64,000 nt of DNA from Ochotona curzoniae (Eukaryota; Chordata; Mammalia; Lagomorpha; Ochotonidae): positions 8,734,001 through 8,798,000 of the forward strand of contig NW_024466218.1 of the NCBI RefSeq assembly GCF_017591425.1. Direction: 5' to 3'. The position numbers and the translations under genes are program-made. The first letter of the stretch is position 1. Each line of letters starts with the position of its first letter. Positions 49,131 through 59,945 of the stretch are shown here, in pieces. Under the pieces are notes generated by a model. It saw only the letters and a list, made by a program, of their open reading frames with translations, was not told the origin of the DNA and did not search any database.

Positions 49131-51780
49131 AAATGTGAAACTTAACAGTTTTATAAACAGCTTGCTCCCACTTTTACAAAGATTTTCTATCTACACACCA
49201 TGCCTGAATTAACAGCAAAATACTAATAGTTTTATAACAAGTGACATGTTCTTTACAATGCAAAGAGATATTTCGACTTTCTCTAATGATGATATCTGGA
49301 AAAAAGTAAATATTATTATTACCCTTAAAGACAAACCACAAAACCTCTGGTGAAAGAACAGAGCAGGATGGGGTGGGGAGAGAAAGGAAGAAAGAAAAAC
49401 CTTTAACAACCATGTAATTATCCCACTGCTGTGTCTATCCAAGCAGAGGAAGCCTGAAATGCATGCAAGCCAAAAAGAATGAGAGGGGCACCTTCAAAAC
49501 AATTCCTTGCAAACACACAACTTCTCAGCGTCTACTTATCAAGCACTTTCATCTCTAGTAATGTGCTGTTTTAACAGATCAACCCTAATGGTTTAGTTTA
49601 TAACCCCCCAAATGCAAAGAGGAAGATGAGGTCAGAAGCTCATGCCCCCCTCAGCTAGCTGGAAATCAAAACTAGTTATAGGTAAGAGTAAGCTTTTTGA
49701 GTAAGGGGCGGGGGGAGTGAAGAAAAATCATCCAAGCAACAATGTGAAGGCTTTCCCTCCAGCTTCTCCTGCCCAAGGAAGCACTGGGTATTGTGTCCAG
49801 AGCTGCCTTTTCTCACTCCCATGCAGGAATAAGTCCTGATCCATGAGATAGAAGGAAAGCACTTTTTTGCTTCTTCTTGTTTGGGATGTAGTTACCTTAA
49901 CTAGAACTCCAGTCGATATCTAGGACCACCAAGTGGCCTTAAGAGTGAAAAACACTTGTACAATAAGACAGAACAGAAAGACACAAACAGCCTGGCTCCC
50001 TGGTGCCAGGAACCACCCTCTCGTTTCTGGAGCATAGACCTCCAGGTTTACTGACACGAAAGGAAAGAAATCTCCACAATGTATTAGTTATACTAACAAT
50101 GGGCATCCCTGCTAAGCACAGCTGAAATTAACCTTAATAAATTCCCATGACCACAGTAAGTTTGTGAAAAGTTCTTCTGGTCTTCATCCACCCCCCTGCA
50201 GCTCCCTTCTATTTAGCTGGACATAAGGCAGGACTAAAATAAGCAGAAAAAAAAAAAAACAACAGTAGAGTATCTTAATAAAGCTTTCTGTTACTTAGTA
50301 TTTATTTTTAAGTAGCAATTTGAAACTTCTAGACTACAAAGCCTTGCTCAGTTTCTCTTTAGACATAATACATTCAATTGTTTCTTAACATATTTTAACA
50401 GATGCTTGAACGATTCTGTGGATTGGCAGGACACAGTAAGAACGAATTCTGCATTATTTTACGTATTACAACCTGAAGATGCTCAGAAGCAGGAGTAACA
50501 GTGGAATAATATGAGATCTCTTGACACTGGCCACCCTCTATTTGCCCAGTGCTGCTACGGGAAGAGAGAGTAGCAGACCAAAGTTAATACAACACAATCT
50601 CAGGTGGATGTCCCAGAGTACTGTTTTTTTTTTTTTTTCAACTGAGCATGCTCAGGTCTTTTGTAAACCTTTGTTTTAGAAGAGGACAGTCATAAGCAGA
50701 GCTTTCTAATTACCTTCAAGGTAATAGATTTAAACACGGAGGCACAAGCATGAACCCTTTTCTGCTCTAGATAGTTGAAAATAATTCCCTGATAGAAATG
50801 AAAGGTTTTACCCTCCTTCCTAACATTCTTAAAGTGTGGTAAGAGGAAAATTATCACCTTTAAAAAAGGATAAGGTCAAGAAAATTTTTTCTCAGTAGGA
50901 AAAACACAACAGAAGTTACTATAAATCTGTATAGAGATACATCTGCGCACACTGTTCACAGATAATAACAACCCTCTATGCTGTAAACATGCCTCAGAGT
51001 AGTGCACTGTGCATACTAAATATTAACCGGAATAACATCTTCATAACCATAAAAATTCGCATTGCATTCTAAGTTCCATAGATTGGTATTTATTAAACAA
51101 CCATTAAACCATCAAAGCCCAAGTGGTATTTAAATACTTCAAACTAGGTTAACAATTAGCAGAATCAATTAAAAACACTTGCCCTATAATTTAAGTAATT
51201 TTGCCACAGAACTAAAAGGGCCTTGGGAGCATCTTTTACCACTATGTAGTACTCAGAGAATAAAAGGAAACTCATTGTCTGGGATTAAGGCAGTATGGTT
51301 TCAAGTCAATCTTGGGGCTATTCTAGGAAGATGACAACTGTACCAAATTAGCAGTTCTAGTTTGTTACACTACTTGAACCAAGTGCTTTGCTTTGCTTAC
51401 AAGTAACACTGCTGGTGCCCAGAGATGAGTCAATGCAAAAGCTATCTGTTCAGGCCTCCGATTGTAGTAAAGGCTTTTCTAGTTTCAAAGATTTATGGTA
51501 TTCTAGTTCATACACTCAGGAGTCATGTGAACAGCTTGATGACATCAAACACGAAACATTCACTCATTGAAAACTAACATGTAAAGAAAGCATTTTAGTC
51601 CGCCTCAGACAAAAGAACAAAAAAAGTGAGAAAGAAATCTACAAAGACGTTGTATTTTTTAGAACGAATTTAAATTACTGATAACAAATGGCCCTAACAA
51701 ACATTATTTTATGAAGCAGGTGGCCATCAAGTCTCTCTTTTCCCTGATGCTAATATGCTTCAACCCATGTATTTAAGAAT
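49131..51780. other. Single-copy intronic DNA
   Basis: About 2.65 kb free of recognised repeats apart from short A and T runs (near 50250 and 50625). No exon recognised. The lack of repeats makes it a reasonable place to look for regulatory elements. Confidence 0.5.
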
Positions 51781-52117
51781 AGAATGCCTAGGGCCTAGCA
51801 CAATGGCTCAAGTGGCTAATCCTCACCTTTACAGGTGCTGGAATTCCAATTGGGTGCTGGTTTATGTCCCAACTGCTCCGCTTCCCATCCAACTCCTTGC
51901 AATGTGACTGGGAAAACAGTAGAGGATGGCCTGAAGCCTTAGCACTGTATAGCCATGAAGGAGACTGAGAGGAGGCTCCTGGCTTTGGATCTGCTCAGCT
52001 CTGGCCATTGCAGCCATTTGGGGTGTAAACCAATGGATGGGGGATCTTTGTCTTCCCTTCTCTCCATAGATCTATCTTTCCAATAAAAATAAAATAAAAT
52101 AAAAGAGAGAATGCCTA
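51781..52117 (+). mobile_element. C-type SINE with 10-bp target duplication
   Basis: Element about 51791-52107: 'gggcctagcacaatggctcaag', 'ctgctccgcttcccatcc', 'ctttccaataaaaataaaataaaat'. 'agaatgccta' lies at 51781-51790 and 52108-52117. Confidence 0.93.
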
Positions 52118-54156
52118 CCTTGAAAGAAACAAACGTGAAATTGGATTTCAGAGTCTCAAAGTCAGTATTTCTAATGCTATAGATGTTTCAAAATTTTATA
52201 ATTTTTAAGACTGAAAAATGCTCATTGATTTATCAAAAACTTGGTGAGTGCCACCTAATGCCATGCCTGTCACAGGAGCTGTAAAATGGTAGGAATGATT
52301 TTAGATGTGTTCAACCTAAAACTTAAGTCAACAGACTTGTGAATTTGGGAACAGAAACAGTGCAGGAGAGTGGAAATGTCTTGTCAAGAACCCCATGAAA
52401 GTTAAGATACTTCAGCACATATTTCATATTTTGTCCAGCATGACAAAATAATACATAAACCAGCAATAAGCATTATCCTTCTCATGAATAATAGTCTTCC
52501 TAGAGCGGCAGCACAGTAAGGGAAAAAACAGATACCTCAGGAATTTCAAACAAAAATAAATGACTTTTAAAGCTGGTCCTCAAGAACTCACTATTTCAAT
52601 CAGGCAGCCAATGAATGAAGGAGACTAAAACACTCCCTCTTTAAACTGTGATGCAGATAATCACAGCAGTCAAAGTCGTTTTCATTTCACAGGTGAGCTG
52701 AGTGCCTGAAGCTTTTCACTGGCAGTGTGGACACTCACCTCACTGAAGATCTTCAAAACAGACATCTTACTTGAAAAACAAGGACATCAAAAAAGCAGTG
52801 ATTAAGTCTTGTCTTTGGGTCTAAATGCAACATAATGCATCTCATGTATGTTACTGCATTGAAGTCTCAGAGTAGGAGCCCCAAGAGGCCACAGATTTTT
52901 GCCTGATTTGTTCAGCATGACAGTGCCAACATCTACAAACAGGTGTAGTCTAATAAATGTTAGTAGAAAAAAGGAAATTGCTATTTCTGAGGAACAGAAG
53001 CAAAAACAGTGTCCAGCACGAGAAAACTACAAAAAATCAAAGGGGTGAAGAGAAATGACCAGGATCACACAGTTTTGAAATGCGGTACCAGAGCAGACTC
53101 TCCGAGCTCCTGGCACCCTTTAAATCATCTTTTTCCTATTTTGAGCACAGAAACCTAACGATACCTAACATCAGGAGAAATGAAGCCACAAGACAAGCAT
53201 AGCACATTCTGGATGAAGATTTTCACTCTGTTACTTTAGGAAAAACATTCTACATCAATATATTGATGTATCCAATCATCAATTATGGGTAGAATTTTGA
53301 GAACTTTCATCAATTTCAGAGATAAGACATGGATCTACAAAGACTCCTGACATTTGTAAGCAGCCATGCAGAGCCTCCCTGGAGCCCAAGTGTCCACCAT
53401 GCTGTTCCTCTGCCTGCAAGGACGTGAATAAGAGAAGTGCAGCAGTACCTGCACACACAGCGAGAGCCACAGTACCTTCCCTCCCTATACAACCAAGACT
53501 TAGGATCAGGTCTGACTCCTCCACCCACCCAGGAGGGAGAGCTCCTCCTGTTGCTCTGCTTGCTTGCGCTGTCCTCAATACCTGCCTATCTTTGTCTTCA
53601 ATCTGTTCCTATCAGGCCAGGCAGACTTGCTCTTCTGTTCTCTTTGTACATACAGAGCCATTAAGTCATCTCTTCCTGTGCTGGTATACATGCTGGAAGC
53701 AAACCCAACAGCATCAGAGCTGTAAGACAGTTTCCAGATTGAAACCTTCTAAACATGCTCTTGGAAGCTGTTCCTTCACAATGATCCTTTCCCTGCTTCA
53801 CAAAGTAAGACACTAGTGTTGCCCTTCACAGATCTTCTAACAAATGCCGCCCTGGGATACAAGCATGGAAAGTGTAAAAATGTTGATACATGTTGAGGTC
53901 TGACAGCATCCAGTACTTGGGTAGCAATTCCATCAATAAATCAAGTTATTTCTAATTTTTTTAAATATAAAAAGGATTATGGTTGAAAAAGCATAAAATA
54001 TTGGATTTCAATTTATATACTTCTTTGTTACAGAAAAGGGAACAGGGTGATCAATAAAACACTTGCAGTCATTAAATTGTATTACACTGGAATGACATTC
54101 TATACACAAGAAGGGAAATGGAAACAGGAATTTAAGGAGAAAAAGAAAAGGTTTAG
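52118..54156. other. Intronic DNA with L2/MIR traces
   Basis: 52850-52975 is annotated as L2. 53030-53130 ('aggatcacacagttttgaaatg') is a weak minus-strand MIR trace. 53280-53830 is GC-richer with overlapping ORFs on both strands but no protein similarity I recognise. Confidence 0.45.
52850..52975 (+). mobile_element. L2 LINE relic, 3' end
   Basis: 'agatttttgcctgatttgttc', 'acagtgccaacatctacaaacagg' and 'taataaatgttagtag' follow the L2 3' end. Confidence 0.55.
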
Positions 54157-54470
54157 GGACAGATGCTGAGTCCAGGTGGTTAGGCTGTTGCCTGCTACAC
54201 TGGCTTCCCACTACAATGAGTCCCAGCTGATCCACCTCCAATTCAGCTTTCTGCAGACTCACCTAGGAAGAGCAGACACTGGTTCAACTATTGGAATCCC
54301 TGTCGTTCATACAGAAGACCAGAATGGCGCTTCTGGCTCCTAGTTTTGGCTTGGCCCAGCCCCACCTATTGTGGCTATTGGGGGAATGAACCAGCGGATG
54401 GGAGACCTCTTTCTCTCCCTTTGTCATTTTGTCTTTCAGATAAATACAATTATAAATCCTTAATTAAAAA
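54157..54470 (+). mobile_element. C-type SINE, older subtype
   Basis: 'ggtggttaggctgttgcctgc', 'gagtcccagctgatccacc', 'tcctagttttggcttggcccagcc', 'gaatgaaccagcggatggg', tail 'ctttcagataaatacaat'. Confidence 0.82.
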
Positions 54471-56524
54471 GAAAAAGCATAAAATGTTCAACTGTTGAGT
54501 CTACACATACATTTGAACATAACATTAGGAGCCAAATATAAGGTCTATTCATTTTTAAAAATGATGTGACAATGTAATTTTAAAATATGTGTACAATGTG
54601 CTAAGAAGCTATACCCTTTAAATTCAGAATATAAAGCTTTAATAAGCAAGTTAAAAAATATGCATAAGGTGCAGAATTTCATGTTCTGGGACTTCAGGAG
54701 CAAAAAAATTTGAAGAACCTTGCTATAGAGTAAACCTTTCCAAGATGGAATAATGAGAAAAGTGAACAACTTCCCACCAACCCAGCAAGTGAGGACGACT
54801 AGAAGTGGAACGGGATTTGCACGTTCTCTGTACTTTTCTTGGTCCTTAAACACATTCTTCGAATCTGGTTCTACAGCCAACCATTTACAAGACTGATGAT
54901 TTTAAGCATCTGACTTTAAGTGCACTGCTGACGGCATTAGACCTCACTTGCTGAGACGGATCTGATCAAATCTCCCGAGGAGACTGCTACAGTTATCTTC
55001 CCTGGGAGCTCTCTAGAAAGACCTATGGGACAATACTTCACCCATAAAGGTTCAACAATTTTGCATTTATCTTAGCACATAAAGACATGTCACTACTGGG
55101 GCTGTCACATTAAACGCATCTGTCCAGTTGTCACTTGGGAGTGACACCAACTCTGCAACAAAGCAGAGATGGCTTTATATCATGTGCAGTGTTTTACATA
55201 TGGCAAATGTACCAAGATGTTACCTCAACAGACAGACCCAAAGTCCCCCCAAACTCTCTGTCTTCCTTCCTCCTTTGATTCTGCAACCTCTCTCCTGCCC
55301 TCTGCTTCTTCCCAGACCCTCCTTGGGGAAACAGAAAGTAATCTAAACATGATGGACGACGCCAGTGCTTAATTCAGTGTCTATGCTGTTTTAAAAATAT
55401 TGACTTTCCCGGCTTCAAGCTCCTGAGTGAGACAGTGAGGCTATTTAGAGCAGGCAGCCCTACCCACACCTCCTCTCCTTTAGCAAGGGAGGTAGGGCAG
55501 CCTGAGATAAGAGGTGAGCCTTTTGAGACAGAGAGTCAGCTAGACACCCCACTGCTCCATTGACTGGATATGAGTCTTTCATTTGATTTCTTAAGGGTCC
55601 CCAAGTCCCTGCAATAGAGTTGTACTTTTCAAAGGTCAGAAAGTGCAATTAGAAGATAAAGTTAGGCTAATGAAAATAATTTTGAAATTCATGCATACTT
55701 TTTTTCTTAATAACAAGGTTCCACCAACATGTGGAGATCCCTGTATCTACAGATTTCAACTGTTTTTTTTTTGCAAAATATGAATACATATCTTTTATTT
55801 CCATTTTCATAAACATATTAAGTTACTCACATATGTATTTATATGCACATATATTTATAGCATCTAGAAATATACCAACAAATAGTCAGCATTCAATAAT
55901 CAATAGTTACAAAATTCAATTTTTAATGTTCTTTCATGACTGCTTAAAATTAGCCAATATTTTTCTTTTGGCACAATGTCAACTAGTGGCATGTTTTTCA
56001 TTTTATTTCTACTCTCTTTTTAAAACAAGTGATTTGGAAAATGACTACCTTTCATGTCTAAGTATAGGGTGGGCGTGTGTGTGTGGAAAATGTACCTGCA
56101 GTACTAAAACTGGCAAGAAAGACACACACAGCACGAGGACTGAAAGAAACTTGGGACTTCGCAGACAGCATTTATAGACATGGCAACACGTCCCTCACCT
56201 TTCTGAAACATTTCTGTGGAATGGGTTTAAAATGAGTACAGAAACTATGATAGAGTCTTAAAGTCTACTCAAATTACATTGCTGAAAACATACTTTCCCC
56301 ACCAAATTAGCCAAGTTTAAGCAAAAAAGAAAAAAGAGTCCATACTCTAAGGGTGTGCGCAAGTAGTACCTCCACAGGGCTCACGTTAGAGTAAAGGGGT
56401 CTAACTTGGAGTCTGAAGCAATTAGCGTGTATCAAAGGATTACAGGAGATTCAGAGCAGGCCTTTATGACAACGGTGAAGACATTGCTGGAAATACCTCC
56501 ACCAGTGCCACGGTGTCCAGGGAG
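54471..56524. other. Single-copy AT-rich intronic DNA
   Basis: About 2 kb; nothing recognised. The 148-codon ORF near 55731-56177 is phenylalanine- and tyrosine-rich from AT-rich DNA and does not look coding. Confidence 0.5.
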
Positions 56525-56770
56525 AAGTAACAGCTCCATACTGGCTTAGTCCAGCCTGCTGCTAATGAACAGCTTGGGAAGCAGGGCATGGCTCAGGTTG
56601 TTGAGTTCCTCTCCCCCACATAGGAGACACACACTCACTTCCTGGCTGCTGGGCTCTGGCCCAGCCCCAATGCCAGCTGCTACAAGCATTTGGGAAATGA
56701 ACCAGTAGATGAAAGATATCTCTCTCCTCATCTCTGATACTGCCTATCAGATTAAATAAAAATATTTTTC
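56525..56770 (+). mobile_element. C-type SINE, partial, older subtype
   Basis: 'agtccagcctgctgctaatg', 'gttgagttcctctcccccacatagg', 'gctctggcccagccccaatgcc', 'gggaaatgaaccagtagatg', tail 'agattaaataaaaat'. Confidence 0.78.
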
Positions 56771-56819
56771 AATAAGGTAGGACGATGCTGTAACCAACAG
56801 TGTAGAAGGCCAGTGTAGA

Positions 56820-56921
56820 ATGAAACCAACTAATGGCCACAAAAGGAGACTAGATTATAATGATACAGCATTCCTGTGGAATACTATGTAGCTATTAAAA
56901 ACAATTTTAGCAAAATATTTT
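56820..56921 (+). mobile_element. Short old L1 fragment
   Basis: 'tgtggaatactatgtagctattaaaa' corresponds to the well-conserved end of L1 ORF2. The flanking few tens of bases fit loosely. Confidence 0.5.
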
Positions 56922-57236
56922 AAATGAGATGGGATTGGGCCTGCCTCAGTAGCCTAGTGGTTAAAATCCTTGCCTTGCATGCACAAGGATCCCATATGGA
57001 AGTCAATTTGTGTCCCAGGGGCCCCACTTTCCATTCAGCTCCCTGCTTGTGGCCTGGGAAAGCAGTCAAGGATGGCTCAAATCCTTGGGGCCCTGCACAC
57101 ATGTCTGGCCATTGCAATCACTTGGGGAGTGAATCAGGAGATGGAAGACCTTCTTCTCTGTCTCTCCTCCTCTTTGTATATCTGACTTTCCAATAAAAAA
57201 TAAATAAACCTTCTAAAAAAAAATGAGATGGGATTG
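56922..57236 (+). mobile_element. C-type SINE with perfect 16-bp target duplication and internal deletion
   Basis: Element about 56938-57220. 'aaatgagatgggattg' flanks it exactly at 56922-56937 and 57221-57236. About 50 bases of the usual body, between 'ctgcacacatgt' and 'ctggccattgc', are missing, so this is either a deleted source variant or a later deletion. Confidence 0.95.
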
Positions 57237-57427
57237 TTAAATAAAAGCAACAAGGTGTAAAGCGGTACTTAGTTCCATACTAGTGGGTCGCTCTATGTGC
57301 CAACATCACAGGCTGTGTCCCTGCTACCGTGTGAGCTGCTGGGAGTTACAAGCAGTAAAAAGAGAAATGTACAATAAAGAATTGGAATGACACAGAGTGC
57401 TGAAAATCCATTCCACAGCTTGAAAGG

Positions 57428-57480
57428 ACACAGTGTTAGCGACTTGCAACCCAAGTCGCTAACACAGTGTTAGCGACTTG
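57428..57480. repeat. Forward/inverted/forward triplicated 14-mer (template-switch type)
   Basis: 'gtgttagcgacttg' at 57433-57446, its exact reverse complement at 57452-57465 (5-base loop), and the forward copy again at 57467-57480 (1-base spacer). The forward copies extend to 19 identical bases (57428-57446 and 57462-57480). It is not part of a recognised repeat. Confidence 0.97.
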
Positions 57481-57754
57481 AAGAGAAGTGTGGGATGAGC
57501 GCACTGCTGATTCAGATCCTTTTTATGAATGGCAGGGAGAGGAAAGTGGGTAATAAAACTTGCGCCTGAAACTGATGCTCAGCCTCTTCAAATTTTCAGG
57601 TTAATGAAGCTTTTGAGTGACTTTCACAACCACACCACCACAACACCCTCTGCCCAAAGTTTTGGCAGAGAGCACAGAGATGGTAGAAGCCTGCAAAAGG
57701 TGAGGACTGCCAATACACACAGCTGCACACAGCAGGGCCAGAAGTGAGACCGGG

Positions 57755-57755
<1 letters not shown>

Positions 57756-57799
<44 letters not shown>
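57756..57799 (+). repeat. (AC)22 microsatellite
   Basis: Perfect dinucleotide run of 44 bases, about 1.5 kb inside the inferred intron from the exon 1 donor. Confidence 0.99.
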
Positions 57800-57801
<2 letters not shown>

Positions 57802-59020
57802 ACACCCTGAAAGGCAGGTCTTCAGACGCACAATGACAGCACAGAACACCATCCCACCCCTCTCTCCAGACACCACCTGTCCGCCCCTGGATTCAGCAGC
57901 TCCACTCCTCTGTACTTGAGTACTAGTTAACAATTCCTAACTTACTCCCAATGCCCAGCACTGCCACCAACCCATCCCACCACGACAGCAAGCATGCTGG
58001 GTTGTTTCCCAGCCTCACAAACTTCTCTGCATTTATGCCTCACCCCTACAGGTCAAACAGTAACAAATGCCTTTGGTCATTTTACACAGCTCATGTTACA
58101 TTCTCCTTTATCCCAGAAAACAAGGAGTAATCCAAGTGCCCGTGACTTCAAATGACATCCTTCTGCTCCGAGCTGTGCTGTCTACCTGGTGGCCTACTTC
58201 GGGGATGTCCACAGCTCGTTCTGCCTGCCTGAATCCAGGTGCTTCCTGCAAATTACTGACTCAGATCCCTTCCTCCCCACTCCCACCCATACCCCTGCAG
58301 CATCTTTCTGCAGGTCTTTCCTGCAGAATCTGAAATCGCATGAAACTAAAACTCATTTGAAATTATTGTGAAAAGAAGCAAAGGTGATGGCATCTAAACG
58401 GCCACCTTGCATATCACAACGTTGACACTGAAAGGTCTGTACTAGATGCCACAACACACAACCAACAGTTGACACCACATCACACAACCAACAGTTGTGA
58501 GCTCTTGGGCTAGGTTTTGGTGGTCTGTCCATTTCAGGAAACACACGTGTTTCTGACCTCAGAGTGCCAAATCAATACATGTTTTAGTGGCTTAATTTTT
58601 TTTTTCTCCCAGGCTGGAAATAACGCTAAGCTAATAATTAACCTTAAACATACCATCACTCCTGCTAAAAACATTGTCTTCACTCAGCCCTAAATTACTT
58701 TCAGTTGGGTTAAACAAAACAGACAAGCTGTAATAAAAGGTCTCTGAGAAATGTGATCCCTTTCATTGGTCACCCAGGAGATTTTTCTTCTTAAATCTGC
58801 AGCTTCCAAGCGGGGGGAGGAGAGGGAGATGGGGGGAGGGAGGAAGGGTAGGGCAGGGAGCACCCAAAACAAGATGCCACCCAGATCATAATTATTATAG
58901 TAAGAAAGTTGCTTAAGATAACTCTTCAGGGTTTCGCAGGTTGAGTAATTCTTGCAGGCGGGGAGCAGGGACACAGCTCGCTTCTAAGATTAGTATCTGC
59001 AGAGGTTTCCCCGATGTTGA
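57800..59020. other. Promoter-proximal intron 1, single copy
   Basis: No repeat family recognised apart from the duplication at 58455-58497. A G/A-rich stretch at 58810-58860 and a minus-strand CCAAT word near 58766 are present. Part may be regulatory given its nearness to the CpG island. Confidence 0.45.
58455..58497 (+). repeat. Short tandem duplication, 26-bp period
   Basis: 'cacacaaccaacagttg' occurs at 58455-58471 and 58481-58497. Each copy contains 'caacagttg', which reads CAACTG (a Myb-type core) on the minus strand. Confidence 0.9.
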
Positions 59021-59042
59021 TTTTTTTTTTTTTTTTTTTTTT
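59021..59042. repeat. T22 run (A22 in the transcript sense)
   Basis: Homopolymer 228 bases inside intron 1 from the donor of GAREM1 exon 1. No attached retroelement body was recognised. Confidence 0.97.
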
Positions 59043-59260
59043 GGCGTCCTTTTTAATTACACTGCAAGGTCTCTGATTTCCACCTCTCTGGCTGCTGCCG
59101 GTAGGGAGTGAAGAGCGACGCGCCAGAGCTGCGGCAGCCGCTCGGGCCAACTCTGGCGCTGGCGGGGTGTGGGGGCTGGCAGCCCACTCCCCACCGACTG
59201 CCACCCGCCGAGCCCAGGCGCGCACACCCGCGCCGAGCCCGCCTGCCCCGCGTCCCAGCC

Positions 59261-59272
59261 AGGACTCACCGC
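59261..59272 (-). other. GAREM1: Splice donor of GAREM1 exon 1
   Basis: On the minus strand the exon ends '...ggacagcg' at 59270 and the intron begins 'gtgagtcctgg', a near-perfect U1 match. It falls exactly where the recognised protein start would pass into the next exon, leaving phase 1 (one base of the split glycine codon). Confidence 0.93.
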
Positions 59273-59390
59273 TGTCCAGGCGCGCGATCTGGGGCAGCCG
59301 GTATGTGCTGACCAGCAGGTCGAGAGGCACGGCCACCGAGCTCCACTTCACATCCTTGAGGCTGCAGCCCAGCGAGGGCGCCGGGTCCAT
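59270..59390 (-). CDS. GAREM1: GAREM1 exon 1 coding part (N-terminus of GRB2-associated regulator of MAPK1)
   Basis: The ATG at 59390 opens 40 codons beginning MDPAPSLGCSLKDVKW and ending in RLPQIARLDS, plus the first base of a glycine codon before the donor. I recognise this as the start of GAREM1 (FAM59A) from memory of the mammalian protein. The paralogue GAREM2 starts differently. The segment leads into the CABIT domain ('PLDLLVSTYRLP'). The known protein is about 876 residues and is a cytoplasmic adaptor that, once tyrosine-phosphorylated downstream of EGF receptor, binds GRB2 and SHP2 and promotes ERK signalling. The start is chosen because it is the first ATG in this frame and has G at -3 and G at +4. 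The remaining exons would lie to the left beyond this window. Only the exon is present, so nothing can be said about gene integrity. Confidence 0.92.
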
Positions 59391-59556
59391 CGCGCCCCCC
59401 GCCGGCACCACCCGCGCCTCGGCGGTCGCCGCTGCTCGCGCTCGCGTTCCGGGGCGCGCGGGAGGCGCCGGGCAGCTCCGGCGGCGGGCAGCCGTGCCGG
59501 GGGCGGTGGGGGCGCGGCGACTGAGGCGGCCCGCGGAGAAGGGGCCGGCTCCCGGC

Positions 59557-59598
59557 TCAGCTTGGGCTGCGGCTGCTGCTGCTGCTGCTGCGGGGCAT
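59557..59598 (-). other. Upstream ORF 2 in the GAREM1 leader, 13 codons
   Basis: ATG at 59598 with G at -3, encoding MPRSSSSSSRSPS, with TGA at 59559-59557. The serine run is the (CAG)6 tract read as AGC. It ends 166 bases upstream of the main start, leaving room for reinitiation. Presence in the mRNA depends on the true start site. Confidence 0.5.
59573..59590 (-). repeat. (CAG)6 in the GAREM1 leader
   Basis: Six CTG units on plus, so CAG in the transcript. In the CDS frame this lies in an alanine-rich open stretch; in uORF 2 it encodes serine. Confidence 0.9.
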
Positions 59599-59622
59599 GG
59601 CTGGGGCGCCCCCCGCGTGCCC

Positions 59623-59835
59623 TCAAGCCCGGAGTGGACTCGGAGCAGCCCTGCGGCTGCAGGCGACGGCGGTAGCCCGGGTAGCAGCGGCGGCGACGGC
59701 TCCCGCTCCGCCTCCAACTCTGGCCCCGGGTCTGCAGCTGCGGCGGCCGCCCGCTCGCCTCCTCCTCCTCCTCTCACCCCTCCTTCCCTCCGCCTCGAGC
59801 GTGTGAGGAGGAGCCGCGGGTCTGAGAAACGCCAT
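59623..59835 (-). other. Upstream ORF 1 in the GAREM1 leader, 70 codons
   Basis: ATG at 59835 with G at -3 and G at +4 (strong context), beginning MAFLRPAAPP and ending 232 bases before the main ATG, in a different frame. It is arginine-, alanine- and glycine-rich as expected from GC-rich DNA, so the peptide itself need not be functional. It matters only if transcription starts upstream of 59835. Confidence 0.5.
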
Positions 59836-59875
59836 AGCAGCGCTCCCAGCACTGACTAATCAACAAGGTGCGAGC

Positions 59876-59945
59876 AACGCCTGCGCAGCTCGGGGAGACA
59901 CCGCCCCCGCCCCCGCCTCCCCGGCGCCGCCCGCTCCGCCCCTGC
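59876..59945 (-). promoter_or_regulatory. GAREM1: GC-box cluster and NRF1-like site
   Basis: 'cgcctgcgcagc' at 59878-59889 resembles an NRF1 site. It is followed by several CCGCCC (Sp1/KLF GC-box) words between 59901 and 59945. The cluster lies about 490-555 bases above the ATG, a typical core-promoter arrangement for a CpG-island gene. Binding is inferred from motif only. Confidence 0.55.

Larger units (their letters stand above)
59391..59870 (-). other. GAREM1: GAREM1 5' leader (inferred 5' UTR of exon 1)
   Basis: About 480 bases of very GC-rich sequence between the ATG and the cluster of promoter motifs. The 5' limit is inferred, since no TATA box or clear initiator was seen. The leader has two upstream ORFs, a (CAG)6 run, and no stop in the CDS frame back to a TAG at 59856-59858 (minus strand). 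These suggest strong secondary structure and translational control, an inference. Confidence 0.6.

Noticed and set aside
53279..53816. Overlapping ORFs of 99 and 130 codons on opposite strands as a possible small gene or retrocopy
   Set aside because: Neither resembles a protein I know, and both frames are open only because the local DNA is GC-richer. No poly(A) tail or target duplication was seen.
55731..56177. 148-codon plus-strand ORF
   Set aside because: Rich in Phe, Tyr, Ile and Ser as expected for AT-rich noncoding DNA; no domain and no promoter or splice context.
1..59269. Further GAREM1 exons in the left part of the window
   Set aside because: I looked on the minus strand for the conserved exon 2 region (leading on from 'RLDSGE' into the CABIT domain) and saw none. 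A translated search against GAREM1 would be decisive.
58926..59852. 308-codon minus-strand ORF across the CpG island as a single-exon gene
   Set aside because: It begins at a GTG, reads through the consensus splice donor at 59269 into intron, and only the 40-codon part starting at 59390 matches a known protein. GC richness explains its length.
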